A stretch of 36,488 nt of DNA from Ectothiorhodospiraceae bacterium (GCA_007130525.1 SLSJ01000259.1:1-36488), one strand, 5' to 3'. Positions 16,384 through 25,108 are shown, numbered from the stretch's first letter. Numbers and translations are program-made. Notes: generated by a model not told the origin, from the sequence alone.

Positions 16384-16412
16384 AAAAAAAGCCGGCACAT
16401 CCGATGTGCCGG
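16384..16412 (-). terminator. Rho-independent terminator, best read on minus strand
   Basis: Perfect 8-bp stem CCGGCACA (16392-16399) / TGTGCCGG (16405-16412) with loop TCCGA. On the minus strand the hairpin is followed by an unbroken run of seven T (the A-run at 16384-16390), a textbook terminator. On the plus strand the downstream bases are only TGTTTC. No annotated minus-strand gene ends here; it may serve the plus-strand gene upstream weakly, or end an unannotated minus-strand RNA. Confidence 0.65.
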
Positions 16413-16556
16413 TGTTTCAGCTCCACCTGGCTGTAGGTGATCCGCGCTGTGGTTCGTCCCTGAAGCGTTGCTGATCATCCCTGACCCCAGTCGCACCCAT
16501 CCCTGTTATTGTCGTTATTTCCGCCAACCCTGGCCGCGTATGCTCCCTGCATTCGG

Positions 16557-16694
16557 ATGGTGAGTACAGATAATGCCACCGAACCGGTAAAAATTGAGTC
16601 AGTAAAAGACGATAGAATGTGTAGGAAGTTTCTGACTTACCTTCAGGCTCAATGCGATGCGGCTGCCGACGCCCTTGTCGCGGGGGGGCCATGA
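16557..16694 (+). CDS. Possible small ORF coupled to dtd
   Basis: A 45-codon frame (ATG 16557; GTG 16560 also possible) whose stop overlaps the dtd start as ATGA, the usual layout for translational coupling. The product would be hydrophilic and helical, with [23 protein letters not shown] at its C-terminal half and two cysteines. Its first half is visibly less GC-rich than the neighbouring genes (GTAAAAATTGAGTCAGTAAAAG). I recognise no family. It could equally be the untranslated leader of dtd with a chance open frame. Confidence 0.3.
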   Translation: MVSTDNATEPVKIESVKDDRMCRKFLTYLQAQCDAAADALVAGGP

Positions 16695-17143
16695 TCGCGT
16701 TGATCCAACGGGTTCTGACGGCTTCCGTGCACGTGGATGATGCTTGCGTTGCCGGCATCGATTCAGGATTGCTGGCACTGATCGGGGTGCAGCGGGGGGA
16801 TTCCGAGGCCAGCGCTCGTCGTCTGCTGGAACGGTTGCTCGGCTATCGGGTGTTCAACGACAGGGAGGGTCGCATGAACCTCTCCCTGCGCGACACCGGT
16901 GGGGGATTGCTGCTGGTTCCCCAGTTCACACTGGCGGCGGATACCCGCAAGGGCATGCGGCCCAGTTTCACGCCCGCGGCCGAATCCGGCGAGGCGCAGC
17001 GTCTGTTCGACTACCTGGCCGTGCAGGCTGCCGCCAGGCACGTGCCCGTGGGTGCCGGACGCTTCGGCGCTGACATGCGGGTGGAGCTGATCAACGACGG
17101 TCCGGTAACTTTCTGGCTGGAAGTCCCGGCGAATCGGGGATGA
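16691..17143 (+). CDS. dtd: D-aminoacyl-tRNA deacylase
   Basis: Homodimeric proofreading enzyme that hydrolyses D-amino acids (and glycine from mischarged tRNA-Ala) off tRNA. 150 residues, opening [16 protein letters not shown] as in E. coli. The cross-subunit Gly-cisPro motif is present as NDGPVTFWL (G137-P138). The companion SQFTL motif reads PQFTL here (P77 in place of Ser), a minor departure from the E. coli sequence. RPSFTPA and GRFGADM are also typical. The ATG at 16691 is preferred; the ORF track starts 39 bases earlier in non-homologous sequence. A strong terminator follows. Confidence 0.95.
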   Translation: MIALIQRVLTASVHVDDACVAGIDSGLLALIGVQRGDSEASARRLLERLLGYRVFNDREGRMNLSLRDTGGGLLLVPQFTLAADTRKGMRPSFTPAAESGEAQRLFDYLAVQAAARHVPVGAGRFGADMRVELINDGPVTFWLEVPANRG

Positions 17144-17155
17144 TGGACGACGACC

Positions 17156-17200
17156 CGGCCCGGCACCGGGTCGGGTGCCGGGCCGTGGGTATTCTTGTTG
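17156..17200 (+). terminator. Rho-independent terminator after dtd
   Basis: Perfect 12-bp stem CGGCCCGGCACC (17156-17167) / GGTGCCGGGCCG (17174-17185) with loop GGGTCG, followed by the T-rich TGGGTATTCTTGTTG. It begins 12 bases after the dtd stop and separates dtd from the his operon. Confidence 0.8.
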
Positions 17201-17236
17201 TTGGCGTTTTCATGATGCCGGCACGGACACCGGCTG

Positions 17237-17245
17237 TGCTATGAT
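17237..17245 (+). promoter_or_regulatory. Likely extended -10 promoter of the his-tat operon
   Basis: TGCTATGAT gives an extended -10 (TGN plus TATGAT, five of six to consensus) 40 bases before the hisB start and just after the dtd terminator. No good -35 hexamer lies at 16-18 bases spacing, consistent with an extended -10 type. No leader peptide rich in His codons is visible, so classical his attenuation is not supported. Confidence 0.5.
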
Positions 17246-17284
17246 GCGCGTCCGTTTGCGAACAGTCACAGGGCACCCGAAGTC

Positions 17285-17878
17285 ATGGCCGAGCGTACTG
17301 GCGAGGTGGAGCGCAATACACTTGAAACCCGGGTTCACGTTCTGCTCAACCTGGATGGCACCGGTCGATCCGAGATCGACATCGGAGTGCCGTTCCTCGA
17401 GCACATGCTGGACCAGGTCGCCCGTCACGGGCTGATCGATCTTACCATCCGCGCCACCGGCGACACGCACATCGACGACCACCACACGGTGGAGGATGTG
17501 GGGATTACATTCGGCCAGGCTCTGGCCAGGGCTCTGGGCGACAAGAAGGGAATCCGTCGCTTCGGCCACGCGTACTGCCCCCTGGATGAGGCGCTCTCCC
17601 GCGTGGTGGTGGACTTCTCCGGGCGGCCCGGGCTCGAGTATCACGTGGACTACACCCGTGCCCAGGTCGGCGGTTTCGACGTCGACCTTTTCCGGGAGTT
17701 CTTCCAGGGCATGGTGAACCATGCTTTCATGACACTGCACGTGGACTGCATTCGCGGCCGCAACTCACATCACATGATCGAGACCGTATTCAAGGCAACC
17801 GGACGCGCGCTTCGGATGGCGGCCGAACCCGACCCACGCATGGCGGAGACACTGCCGTCCACCAAGGGCGCACTCTGA
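17285..17878 (+). CDS. hisB: Imidazoleglycerol-phosphate dehydratase
   Basis: Monofunctional 197-residue enzyme for step six of histidine synthesis (IGP to imidazole acetol phosphate), manganese dependent. Metal-binding histidine clusters are visible: [12 protein letters not shown], and later [15 protein letters not shown]; also [13 protein letters not shown] at the start and [16 protein letters not shown] in the middle. There is no fused phosphatase domain, as usual outside enteric bacteria. First gene of the visible his block hisB-H-A-F-I-E; hisG, hisD and hisC are not in this window. Confidence 0.97.
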   Translation: MAERTGEVERNTLETRVHVLLNLDGTGRSEIDIGVPFLEHMLDQVARHGLIDLTIRATGDTHIDDHHTVEDVGITFGQALARALGDKKGIRRFGHAYCPLDEALSRVVVDFSGRPGLEYHVDYTRAQVGGFDVDLFREFFQGMVNHAFMTLHVDCIRGRNSHHMIETVFKATGRALRMAAEPDPRMAETLPSTKGAL

Positions 17879-17890
17879 AGCAGACGGTTC

Positions 17891-18562
17891 ATGGGCAGTA
17901 TCGCAGTCGTCGACTATGGCATGGGTAATCTGCGTTCCGTGGCCAAGGCCCTGGAGCATGTGGATGTTCGTGGCAGAGTGGAAGTAACACAGAACGCGGC
18001 GCGGATCCGGCGTGCCGATCGCGTGGTTTTCCCCGGGCAGGGAGCAATTCGGGACTGCATGGGTGAATTGCGGCGCCTTGAGCTTGACGAAGCCGTGCGC
18101 GAGGCAGCCCGCAACAAGCCGTTTCTGGGAATCTGCATGGGTATGCAGGCCCTGCTCGAGTTCAGTGACGAGAACGGTGGTGTCGAGTGTCTGGGGCTGC
18201 TCCCCGGGCGGGTGCGGCATTTTCGCGACGGGTTCGCCGAAGCGGGCGTGCCCGCGCCCGGTAAGGTGCCGCACATGGGCTGGAACGCGGTCCGGCAGAC
18301 GCGAACGCACCCGCTATGGGAAGGCATCGCCGACACCACGTCATTTTATTTCGTGCACAGTTATTTCGTGGAGCTGCTGCCCGATGACCTGACCGTGGGC
18401 GAAGCGGATTACGGTGTGACCTTTACCGCCGCTGTTGCGCAGGCGAATATATTCGCGGCACAGTTTCATCCCGAGAAGAGTCAACAAGCCGGTCTGGCAT
18501 TGCTGGCCAACTTCAGCCGCTGGGATGGCCAGATGCAGGTCCCGTTGGACCAGGCCCGTTAA
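17891..18562 (+). CDS. hisH: Imidazole glycerol phosphate synthase, glutaminase subunit
   Basis: Class I glutamine amidotransferase of 223 residues that feeds ammonia to HisF. The N-terminal motif is [12 protein letters not shown]. The catalytic triad is C82 (FLGICMGMQ) with H193 and E195 (AQFHPEKSQ). The oxyanion strand PGQGA is visible near residue 48. It starts 12 bases after hisB and precedes hisA by 30 bases. Confidence 0.97.
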   Translation: MGSIAVVDYGMGNLRSVAKALEHVDVRGRVEVTQNAARIRRADRVVFPGQGAIRDCMGELRRLELDEAVREAARNKPFLGICMGMQALLEFSDENGGVECLGLLPGRVRHFRDGFAEAGVPAPGKVPHMGWNAVRQTRTHPLWEGIADTTSFYFVHSYFVELLPDDLTVGEADYGVTFTAAVAQANIFAAQFHPEKSQQAGLALLANFSRWDGQMQVPLDQAR

Positions 18563-18592
18563 AGGCAAACAACACGTGCGCGAGACGAACTT

Positions 18593-19333
18593 ATGCTCCT
18601 GATCCCCGCCATTGACCTCAAAGACGGCAGATGTGTCCGACTTCGCCAGGGCAACATGGACCAGGAGACCGTGTTCTCCGATGATCCACTGGCCATTGCC
18701 CAGCGCTGGATCGATGCCGGCAGCAGCCGGATCCACATCGTTGATCTGGACGGGGCGGTGCAGGGATTCCCGGTCAATGCCGACATAATCGGGCGCATCG
18801 CCGAGGCGTTCCCGGGGGTCGAGATACAGGTGGGTGGCGGCATCCGCGGCTTCGATACCATCCAGACATATCTGGATGTGGGCGTGGATTACGTCATCAT
18901 CGGAACCCAGGCTGTCAGGGCTCCGCACTTTGTCGATGACGCCTGCCTCGAATTCCCCGGCCACATCATCGGCGGCCTGGACGCCCGTGAGGGCAAGGTG
19001 GCCGTGGAAGGGTGGTCGAAGCTGTCCCGGCATGACGCCGTGGACATGGCGAAGCGTTTCGAGGAAGCCGGCGTCGAGGCACTGGTGTTCACGGATATCG
19101 GTCGTGACGGAATGATGCTTGGCGTCAACACGGGTGAAACCCGGAGTCTCGCGAAACAGGTGAACATTCCGGTGATCGCCTCCGGCGGAGTCTCCACACT
19201 GGACGACGTGCGCGACCTCTGTGATGCAGCCGGCGACGGCGTTTCCGGCGCCATCGTCGGCCGTGCGCTTTACGAGGGAAAACTCGATCTCCGCGAGGCC
19301 CAGAAAATTGCCAATGGTCTGTGTGCGTCCTGA
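18593..19333 (+). CDS. hisA: Phosphoribosylformimino-AICAR ribotide isomerase
   Basis: TIM-barrel isomerase of 246 residues that opens the ribose of ProFAR to PRFAR. The catalytic Asp pair is D8 in [15 protein letters not shown] and the Asp of [11 protein letters not shown] in the second half-barrel. The phosphate-binding loops are QVGGGIRG and IASGGVST. The half-barrel symmetry with hisF, three segments down the operon, is visible. The length is normal. Confidence 0.97.
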   Translation: MLLIPAIDLKDGRCVRLRQGNMDQETVFSDDPLAIAQRWIDAGSSRIHIVDLDGAVQGFPVNADIIGRIAEAFPGVEIQVGGGIRGFDTIQTYLDVGVDYVIIGTQAVRAPHFVDDACLEFPGHIIGGLDAREGKVAVEGWSKLSRHDAVDMAKRFEEAGVEALVFTDIGRDGMMLGVNTGETRSLAKQVNIPVIASGGVSTLDDVRDLCDAAGDGVSGAIVGRALYEGKLDLREAQKIANGLCAS

Positions 19334-19402
19334 CGATCCGGCCACCGTGTATTCGCATGCATCGGCGCCCGCCGGCGCCCGCGCCCCGGGTTCCCGGTTC
19401 CC

Positions 19403-20212
19403 ATGAGCAGCGCACCCCAGCGTTCCGGCCTCACGCGACGCATCATCCCCTGCCTGGACGTGGACCGCGGCCGCGTGGTGAAGGGCGTGAAGTTTGTCGA
19501 CATCCGTGATGCCGGTGACCCGGTGGAGGTGGCCCGGCGTTATGACGCCGCCGGCGCCGACGAGTTGACATTTCTTGATATCACCGCCAGTTCCGATGAT
19601 CGCGAGACGATGGTGCACGTGGTGGAGGCGGTTGCCGGCGAGGTTTTCATCCCGCTGACCGTTGGAGGCGGTATCCGTGTCGCGGCGGATATCCGTAGAA
19701 TGCTCAACGCCGGCGCCGACAAGGTGGCCATCAATACCGCCGCCATCCACAATCCGGAACTGGTCCGGGAGGTGAGCGAGCGTTTCGGCTCCCAGTGTAT
19801 CGTGGTTGCCATCGATGCCAAGCGCGTATCCGGGGCCGACAAGCCGCCCCGTTGGGAAGTGTTCACCCATGGCGGCCGTCGTGGCACGGGGCTGGACGCA
19901 GTGGAGTGGGCGGTGCGCATGGCGGACCATGGCGCCGGCGAAATCCTGCTTACCAGCATGGACAGGGACGGCACCAAGGAAGGTTTCGATATCGCGTTGA
20001 CCCGCGCGGTTTCCGACGCGGTGCCGGTGCCGGTGATCGCATCCGGTGGCGTTGGCACCCTCCAGCACCTGGTGGACGGAGTGCTGCAGGGCGGTGCCGA
20101 CGCCGTGCTGGCGGCAAGCATTTTTCATTTCGGCACCTTCACCGTGGCCGAGGCCAAGGACTACATGGCGGCGAAGGGCGTGCCCGTGCGACGCCTGCAG
20201 GAGGCGCGATGA
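19403..20212 (+). CDS. hisF: Imidazole glycerol phosphate synthase, cyclase subunit
   Basis: TIM-barrel cyclase of 269 residues that uses ammonia from HisH to form IGP and AICAR. Motifs are [29 protein letters not shown] with catalytic D19, LTVGGGIR, the second Asp in [15 protein letters not shown], and [12 protein letters not shown]. The N-terminus carries about eight residues more than the common [13 protein letters not shown] form (MSSAPQRSG), starting at ATG 19403. It overlaps hisI by four bases (ATGA). Confidence 0.97.
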   Translation: MSSAPQRSGLTRRIIPCLDVDRGRVVKGVKFVDIRDAGDPVEVARRYDAAGADELTFLDITASSDDRETMVHVVEAVAGEVFIPLTVGGGIRVAADIRRMLNAGADKVAINTAAIHNPELVREVSERFGSQCIVVAIDAKRVSGADKPPRWEVFTHGGRRGTGLDAVEWAVRMADHGAGEILLTSMDRDGTKEGFDIALTRAVSDAVPVPVIASGGVGTLQHLVDGVLQGGADAVLAASIFHFGTFTVAEAKDYMAAKGVPVRRLQEAR

Positions 20213-20598
20213 ACCCGACCGACTGGCTGGACGAGATCGCCTGGGGCGTGGACGGCCTGCTTCCTGCAATCGCCCAGGACGCGAACAGCGGTGAGATACT
20301 CATGGTGGCATGGATGACACGCGAGGCGCTGGCGCAGACCGTGGAGCGCGGCGAGACGGTCTATTGGTCGCGTTCGCGCGGTCGCCTCTGGCACAAGGGG
20401 GAGTCGTCCGGGCACGTCCAGCGGGTTCGGGAGATCCGGATCGACTGTGACGGCGACGTTATTCTGCTGCGGGTCGAACAGATTGGGGGCATCGCCTGTC
20501 ATACCGGCAGGCGGAGCTGCTTTTTCCGCCGCCTGGAAGGGGATGGCTGGGCCGCCGTTGATCCCGTGCTCAAGGATCCGGAGGATATCTATGGCTGA
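20209..20598 (+). CDS. hisI: Phosphoribosyl-AMP cyclohydrolase
   Basis: Zinc-dependent cyclohydrolase of 129 residues that opens the purine ring of PR-AMP in histidine synthesis. Visible are [32 protein letters not shown], the metal-binding IDCDGD and the cysteine pair region [13 protein letters not shown]. The start ATG 20209 overlaps the hisF stop and has GCAGGAGG upstream; the long ORF-track version (from 19795) is a run-through of hisF in another frame. A separate gene from hisE, overlapping it by 8 bases. Confidence 0.96.
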   Translation: MNPTDWLDEIAWGVDGLLPAIAQDANSGEILMVAWMTREALAQTVERGETVYWSRSRGRLWHKGESSGHVQRVREIRIDCDGDVILLRVEQIGGIACHTGRRSCFFRRLEGDGWAAVDPVLKDPEDIYG

Positions 20599-20923
20599 TC
20601 ACGACACGGACGCGGTACTGACTCGCCTGCACGCGATCCTCGAGCAAAGGAAACAGGCGGACCCCGGCAGTTCCTATGTCGCCGGCCTCTATTCACGGGG
20701 GCTCGACGCCATACTGAAGAAGGTGGGCGAGGAAGCGGTCGAGGTGGTTCTGGCGGCAAAAGCCGGTGAACGCGATCAGCTTGTTTATGAAACAGCGGAT
20801 CTGTGGTTCCATAGTCTGGTGATGCTGTCGGCCTGTGATTTGTCGCCTGCCGACGTGCTTGCCGAGCTGGATCGCCGATTCGGCCGGTCGGGACTGGACG
20901 AGAAAGCGTCCCGTCCCCGCTAA
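20591..20923 (+). CDS. hisE: Phosphoribosyl-ATP pyrophosphohydrolase
   Basis: All-helical MazG-like pyrophosphohydrolase of 110 residues for the second step of histidine synthesis. The family signature is [30 protein letters not shown], with the acidic metal-binding residues EEAVE and later YETADLWFH. The ATG at 20591 lies inside the end of hisI. The gene is followed after 33 bases by tatA, so his and tat genes are probably one transcript. Confidence 0.96.
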   Translation: MADHDTDAVLTRLHAILEQRKQADPGSSYVAGLYSRGLDAILKKVGEEAVEVVLAAKAGERDQLVYETADLWFHSLVMLSACDLSPADVLAELDRRFGRSGLDEKASRPR

Positions 20924-20956
20924 TCGCAGGGTTTGCCCTGCCGGAGGATTCGTTTA

Positions 20957-21223
20957 ATGGGTATTGGTGGAATCAGCGTCGGCTCTCTGCTGATCATTCT
21001 GGTCATTGTTCTGTTGCTGTTCGGCACCAAGAAGCTGCGCAATGTCGGCACCGATCTTGGAGGCGCCATCAAGGGCTTCCGCAGTGCCATGAAGGAAGGC
21101 GAGAAGGGTGAACAGGACGATGACGCGTCCGTCGACGGCTCGGAAGCGAACCTGGAAGACAAGTCGGGCGAGACGGAAACCCGCGAAAAGTCGGCCAAGA
21201 CCCGCGATCAATCAACCTCCTGA
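20957..21223 (+). CDS. tatA: Twin-arginine translocase subunit TatA
   Basis: 88-residue pore-forming subunit of the Tat system, which exports folded proteins. There is one N-terminal membrane helix ([17 protein letters not shown]), the [10 protein letters not shown] hinge and amphipathic helix, then a charged, disordered tail ([17 protein letters not shown]). ATG 20957 is chosen because it gives the usual short N-terminus before the helix; GGAGG at 20942-20946 supports it. First of tatABC. Confidence 0.95.
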   Translation: MGIGGISVGSLLIILVIVLLLFGTKKLRNVGTDLGGAIKGFRSAMKEGEKGEQDDDASVDGSEANLEDKSGETETREKSAKTRDQSTS

Positions 21224-21249
21224 CGCCGCCGACGGGTCCGTGATCCCAT

Positions 21250-21702
21250 ATGTTTGACGCCAGCTTCCTGGAGATTGTCCTGATCCTGCTGGTGGCGCTT
21301 ATCGTGATTGGTCCCGAGCGCTTGCCCAGAGTTGCCCGTACCATCGGGCTGTGGGTGGGGCGTGCCCGCGCCATGTTCAACACCATGCGTGACGAGGTGG
21401 AGCGGGAAATCCAGATCGATGAATTGCGCAAGGCCGAACGGGATCTGAAAGAGGATCTCGACCTGGGCCTGGACAAGGACGTGATGGCCGACGATCCGGC
21501 AGGCAAGCGCCGATCATCCGGCACGTCATCGGGCAAGGGCCGGTCGGGCGCGGCCCGGCCGACGGGCACGCGTGAGTCGAAGAAGACCGAGTCGGAGAAG
21601 ACCGGGGCGGACGAGGCCGGAAGGCGTCCTGCGTCGACCGCGGCCGCCGGTCATGATCAGTCGCAGGGTGAGTCCTCGGGTGGGGATGATGGAAAAGCCT
21701 GA
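21250..21702 (+). CDS. tatB: Twin-arginine translocase subunit TatB
   Basis: 150-residue Tat receptor subunit. The N-terminal helix is [26 protein letters not shown] with the conserved Glu and GPERLP hinge, followed by a long amphipathic helix ([42 protein letters not shown]) and a low-complexity charged tail rich in Ser, Gly and Lys. It overlaps tatC by 17 bases. Confidence 0.95.
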   Translation: MFDASFLEIVLILLVALIVIGPERLPRVARTIGLWVGRARAMFNTMRDEVEREIQIDELRKAERDLKEDLDLGLDKDVMADDPAGKRRSSGTSSGKGRSGAARPTGTRESKKTESEKTGADEAGRRPASTAAAGHDQSQGESSGGDDGKA

Positions 21703-22456
21703 TCTTGATCAGGACAAGCCGTTCCTGAGCCACCTTCTGGAAATGCGCACCCGGCTGATGCGCTCGCTGCTGGTTGTGCTGGTCGCCTTTCTGTTCATCT
21801 ATCCGTTCTACGACCAGCTGTTCACCCTGGTCTCGGAGCCGTTGCGCGCCGTGTTGCCCACCGGTGAATTGACGGCAATCAAGGTTGCCGGGCCGTTCCT
21901 CATACCCATGAAGCTGTCACTGGTGGCGGCGATTTTCGTCACGATCCCCTACCTGCTCTACCAGATATGGGCTTTCGTCGCGCCCGGCCTCTATCGACAC
22001 GAGCGGCAACTGGTTTGGCCGCTGATGATCTCCAGTTCGGCGCTGTTCTATCTCGGCGCCGCGTTCGCCTACTTCATCGTGCTGCCGCTGGTCTACGCCT
22101 TCTTTGCCGGGGTGACGCCGCTTGGCGTTCAATACCAGCCGGACATCGGCGAATACCTGAGCTTCGTGCTCACCATGCTGGTGGTCTTCGGCATAGCATT
22201 CGAGGTACCGATCGCCACCCTCTTGTTGATCCGTACCGGGGCGACCACCCGCGACGCGTTGGCCGCAAAACGTCCCTACGTGATCGTGGCGGCCTTCGCC
22301 GTGGGCATGCTTTTGACGCCGCCGGATATCATCTCCCAGGTCATGCTGGCGATTCCGGTGTGGTTGCTGTTCGAACTGGGGCTGGTTTTGTCGCGCTGGT
22401 ATCGGGTTTCGGGGCGGGAAGCCACGGAGAACTCTGTCGACCCGACGGACACGTGA
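21686..22456 (+). CDS. tatC: Twin-arginine translocase subunit TatC
   Basis: Six-helix membrane core of the Tat system, about 256 residues, that binds the twin-arginine signal. The N-terminal cytoplasmic stretch has [17 protein letters not shown], a form of the conserved HLxELRxR. After the first periplasmic loop comes FLIPMKLSL, then [16 protein letters not shown] and FGIAFEVPI, all typical. The start is ATG 21686 or the adjacent ATG 21689; the ORF-track extension lies inside tatB. The stop abuts a fold-back repeat that separates it from the convergent minus-strand gene. Confidence 0.96.
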   Translation: MMEKPDLDQDKPFLSHLLEMRTRLMRSLLVVLVAFLFIYPFYDQLFTLVSEPLRAVLPTGELTAIKVAGPFLIPMKLSLVAAIFVTIPYLLYQIWAFVAPGLYRHERQLVWPLMISSSALFYLGAAFAYFIVLPLVYAFFAGVTPLGVQYQPDIGEYLSFVLTMLVVFGIAFEVPIATLLLIRTGATTRDALAAKRPYVIVAAFAVGMLLTPPDIISQVMLAIPVWLLFELGLVLSRWYRVSGREATENSVDPTDT

Positions 22457-22640
22457 CTAGCCCGCATATCTCACCGCCGTTCGTCACGCGGGCGTCGAGA
22501 TGCCGCTGTGACGGGGGGCACGGACCGGAGGACGGCGAAGGCGTAGCTGACACTACGTCGAGCCGGCTGCAGGGAGTACGCCCCGACACGGCGAGCAGAT
22601 CGGCGTACGCAGTAGAAGGGCGGTGAGATATGCGGGCTAG
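22457..22640. repeat. Fold-back (MITE-like) repeat copy C
   Basis: A 184-bp element with perfect 22-bp terminal inverted repeats, CTAGCCCGCATATCTCACCGCC and its reverse complement, and inner inverted repeats (GCTGTGACGGGG at 22505-22516 with a two-mismatch partner at 22581-22592). It is the reverse-orientation relative of the copy at 13886-14068. CTAG at both ends could be a 4-bp target duplication or part of the repeat. It sits between the convergent tatC and PilZ-like genes, where it could serve as a bidirectional terminator. Confidence 0.9.
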
Positions 22641-22672
22641 CCGGGGTGACCTTGTCAGCGCATCCTCGGCGG

Positions 22673-24442
22673 CTATGATTTTCCGCGCTTCGAAGGCGCC
22701 GCGATCGTCGGCGGGAGTTTTCTGATGCTGTAGCGGAAGCGGGCAAAGAAGCGCGTCGCATCCAGCAATTCCTCGAGTTCCACGTGCAGCGTCTTGCCGC
22801 CAACCGTGAGTCGAAGCAGGTTGCCAACGTCGCAGCTTCCCGGTGGAGTGACCAGGCTTGCAGCAGTGTTTTCCGGTTTCGGAGCCCTGGGCGTGATCAG
22901 GGCGCAGAGTGGGCTCGAGGCTGCGGTGTCAACGTCGGAACCGTTCACTTGCCACGCGGTTGCCGCGTAACCGCTGTCGGCCAGATGCTGGATGCCAATC
23001 TCAACACCGTCCTGCGCCCGTGTGCGCATCCACCGGATTACCCCCACCGCCCAACTCTTCCCCGGGGCGTCGCCGATCGTGGTCTGCGTGTACGCCACCA
23101 GTTCGCCGACACGCGTCCGCGATGGTATGCCCTGCGGGCAGAACAGCGCCATGCCGCCGTCACTCTCGTTCTTGCGGCTCCACAGCATGGAACGGAATGA
23201 CTTCGCCGCTGCCGGCTCAGCGGAAGAGCCGATCCCGGGACCCTCGGCGGTGGCTGTCAGCGCGGACGCGCGGCCGGCTGCGACGCCATTGCCATTCGTC
23301 GCCGTCGGCATTGGGTTCGTGTTGTCGGAGCATCCGTGCGTACAGGGTTCGGCCTGGCCAGGGGAGAACGGCACACGTTCATTGAGGAAGTAATGACAGG
23401 CGGCAAGTCCGTCGGTCATGCGCACCCGCGCCACCGATGGACGGCGCGGCGACTTGCGTTCGTTGCGGCCGGCCAGCGCCGTGTACAGGCGGTTGTACAT
23501 GTCGAGCTGCATGCGTTCCGCCAGCAGGGTTCTACAGGGCTGTCGCCGCAGCGTCGACTCCAGATTGCGGATGTTTCCCGCCAGCGTGCGAAGCAGATCC
23601 TCCACACCGAAAACGCGCGGGTTCGCCGGCGGCGGCAGTCGATGCTGGCGCGATGCGTAACGCGGCGGCAGGTGGGAGTCCAGATCGACCACGAAGCGTC
23701 CATCCAGTGCGTCCTCCGGGCTCGGGGTGATCACCCGCACGAAATGGACCCAGCGGCCGAGGCGCCGGTAGATTTCCTCGGCTTCGCCCTGCATCAGGTG
23801 GTACGGGTTCGCCAACGCAAGAAGAACGAGGCGCATGTAGGCCTGCTTGATGGATAACGCGGTTTCGTCGGAATCGCGCGTGCCCTCGATGGGCTGTGCC
23901 TGCAGGCGCAGCGCCTCCGCGTTGCGGTAGAGCATGTGTACGGCACGCCAGATGTGTTCGGGTTCGGGGGCATATGTCCGATAGGCCTCGAGCAGGCAGC
24001 GACCGTGTGCCAGCAGCGAGCGCTGCATGGCTATCTGCATGCTCAGGCGATCATCGCGACTGAGCGAGGATCTTCCCAGCATGTCGTTGACCGCGAGCTT
24101 GAAGCCGATCGCCAGTTCTTCCAGCAACTGGCTGACCAGCAGGGCCACCTTTGCGGTTTCCTCGCTCAACGGCAGCGGCGCGACATGGTAGCGCCTGATC
24201 AATCGATCAGCAGTGTCGTATATAACCGGTCGTAACGCTTCCGCCAGTTCGAATCGGCTCATCCTTGTCAGCGGCGCCCTGTTTGCCGACCACAGTGAAT
24301 CCAGAAGTCGCCCGCCGCAGATTCGGGGATCGCCGCGGGGCAGTTCCTCCAGCCAGGCCTCGAGGTGGGCCGGGGTGCCCCCCGAGAAGGGTGAGCGGTC
24401 CCGATTCTGGGCAGGAACCATGAGCTGCATCGGCGTAGTCAT
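22673..24442 (-). CDS. Uncharacterised protein with possible C-terminal PilZ-like segment
   Basis: Cytoplasmic protein of 589 residues, no signal peptide or membrane helix seen. Residues about 25-345 are helical (LEAWLEELPRGDPRICGGRLLDSLW, ETAKVALLVSQLLEELAIGFKLAVNDML), resembling helical regions I associate with putative cyclic-di-GMP-binding proteins of gammaproteobacteria. Residues about 360-412 are low complexity (Asn, Ala, Gly, Thr). Residues about 420-500 may be a beta-barrel: N425-x-S427-x-x-G430 fits the second half of the PilZ signature, followed by VGELVAYT and WAVGVIRWMR with GVEIGIQHL. A clear RxxxR half at the expected distance is not obvious, so nucleotide binding is uncertain. 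The ORF covers the full length; weak ribosome-binding site. It is convergent with tatC and divergent from sucA. Confidence 0.6.
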   Translation of the reverse strand: MTTPMQLMVPAQNRDRSPFSGGTPAHLEAWLEELPRGDPRICGGRLLDSLWSANRAPLTRMSRFELAEALRPVIYDTADRLIRRYHVAPLPLSEETAKVALLVSQLLEELAIGFKLAVNDMLGRSSLSRDDRLSMQIAMQRSLLAHGRCLLEAYRTYAPEPEHIWRAVHMLYRNAEALRLQAQPIEGTRDSDETALSIKQAYMRLVLLALANPYHLMQGEAEEIYRRLGRWVHFVRVITPSPEDALDGRFVVDLDSHLPPRYASRQHRLPPPANPRVFGVEDLLRTLAGNIRNLESTLRRQPCRTLLAERMQLDMYNRLYTALAGRNERKSPRRPSVARVRMTDGLAACHYFLNERVPFSPGQAEPCTHGCSDNTNPMPTATNGNGVAAGRASALTATAEGPGIGSSAEPAAAKSFRSMLWSRKNESDGGMALFCPQGIPSRTRVGELVAYTQTTIGDAPGKSWAVGVIRWMRTRAQDGVEIGIQHLADSGYAATAWQVNGSDVDTAASSPLCALITPRAPKPENTAASLVTPPGSCDVGNLLRLTVGGKTLHVELEELLDATRFFARFRYSIRKLPPTIAAPSKRGKS

Positions 24443-25108
24443 GTTGTTGTTCCGAACGCTTCGGGGTGTTGCTGGAACTGATCCGGCACCCTGGTTACAG
24501 GTTCAGGCCGCTGCGGACATGACTCCGGAACCACCTCCCGGAGGTGACGGCTCGCATGGTAGACTGTCACGGTATCGTCGCTTCAGCGTTCCACTTCGGC
24601 ACAGTACCACAGCCGCGGTTCGTTGTGTGGCGGTCAGCCCGCTCGTGGCGCGGCCTCGCGCTTGCGCCGGTGACGCCCTAGGCGTTACTTTAGTGCACAG
24701 CAGCAATTCGTGATCAGTGCAGTGTCGTGCATGTGCGCCGGATTGGTGCATGGTGGTCGCGGAAGCCTCTGGACGGCCTGTATTACCGGCTACTTCCTAT
24801 GGCCTCATGCGGTCGCGGAATGCAGGCAGCGCACAGACAGTCACTCTGCCAAAGAGGCTGGAATCGTTCATGACTGAACCCGGCCCATCGGCTCTCGCCC
24901 TTAGGGGCGGGTGTCGGATGCCTGTACCAGCAAGCGCGCCAGCGGCTCGTAGCGTATGCCGTGCTTCCTGCTCCTGTAATCATTGCCCTCATCCGACCGT
25001 GCCCCGGGGCTACCGCCCAGGTGGGCGGGAACCCGTCCCGTACTTCTGTGGCGGGGTCGCCGGCTGGCGATGCCTGTCCCCAATATCCAGATTCCCGGGT
25101 GAAAATCG
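24443..25108. other. Gene-free 666-bp region upstream of sucA
   Basis: It separates the divergent PilZ-like gene and sucA. The ORF-track frames here (24213-24713 and 24717-25112 plus strand; small minus-strand ones) show no domain, have compositions typical of chance frames and lack ribosome-binding sites. A small hairpin GTGACGCC-CTA-GGCGTTAC lies at 24670-24688, followed by TTTAG. No confident promoter hexamers are visible. It must hold the sucA promoter and possibly a long leader or a small RNA. Confidence 0.5.

Larger units (their letters stand above)
16189..16556. other. Gene-free stretch with two hairpins
   Basis: No convincing ORF on either strand. It contains an 11-bp GC-rich inverted repeat just after the tryptophan-rich protein gene and a terminator-like hairpin at 16384-16415 (both listed separately). 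The ORF-track entries here have no recognisable domain and overlap each other. A small RNA on the minus strand is possible. Confidence 0.5.

Noticed and set aside
16417-16758. 113-aa minus-strand ORF ending near the 16384-16412 hairpin
   Set aside because: Its end near the terminator is tempting, but it overlaps the dtd start and has no recognisable features; an untranslated RNA is a simpler idea.
17198-17245. Standard -35/-10 promoter for hisB using TTGGCG as -35
   Set aside because: Spacing to TATGAT is about 33 bases, far too long; an extended -10 reading is kept instead.
19795-20208. N-terminal extension of hisI in the ORF track
   Set aside because: Lies in another frame of hisF; the hisI start at 20209 has a good ribosome-binding site and normal length.
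18341-20269. Minus-strand 642-aa ORF
   Set aside because: Antisense to hisA and hisF, both confidently coding; no family features.
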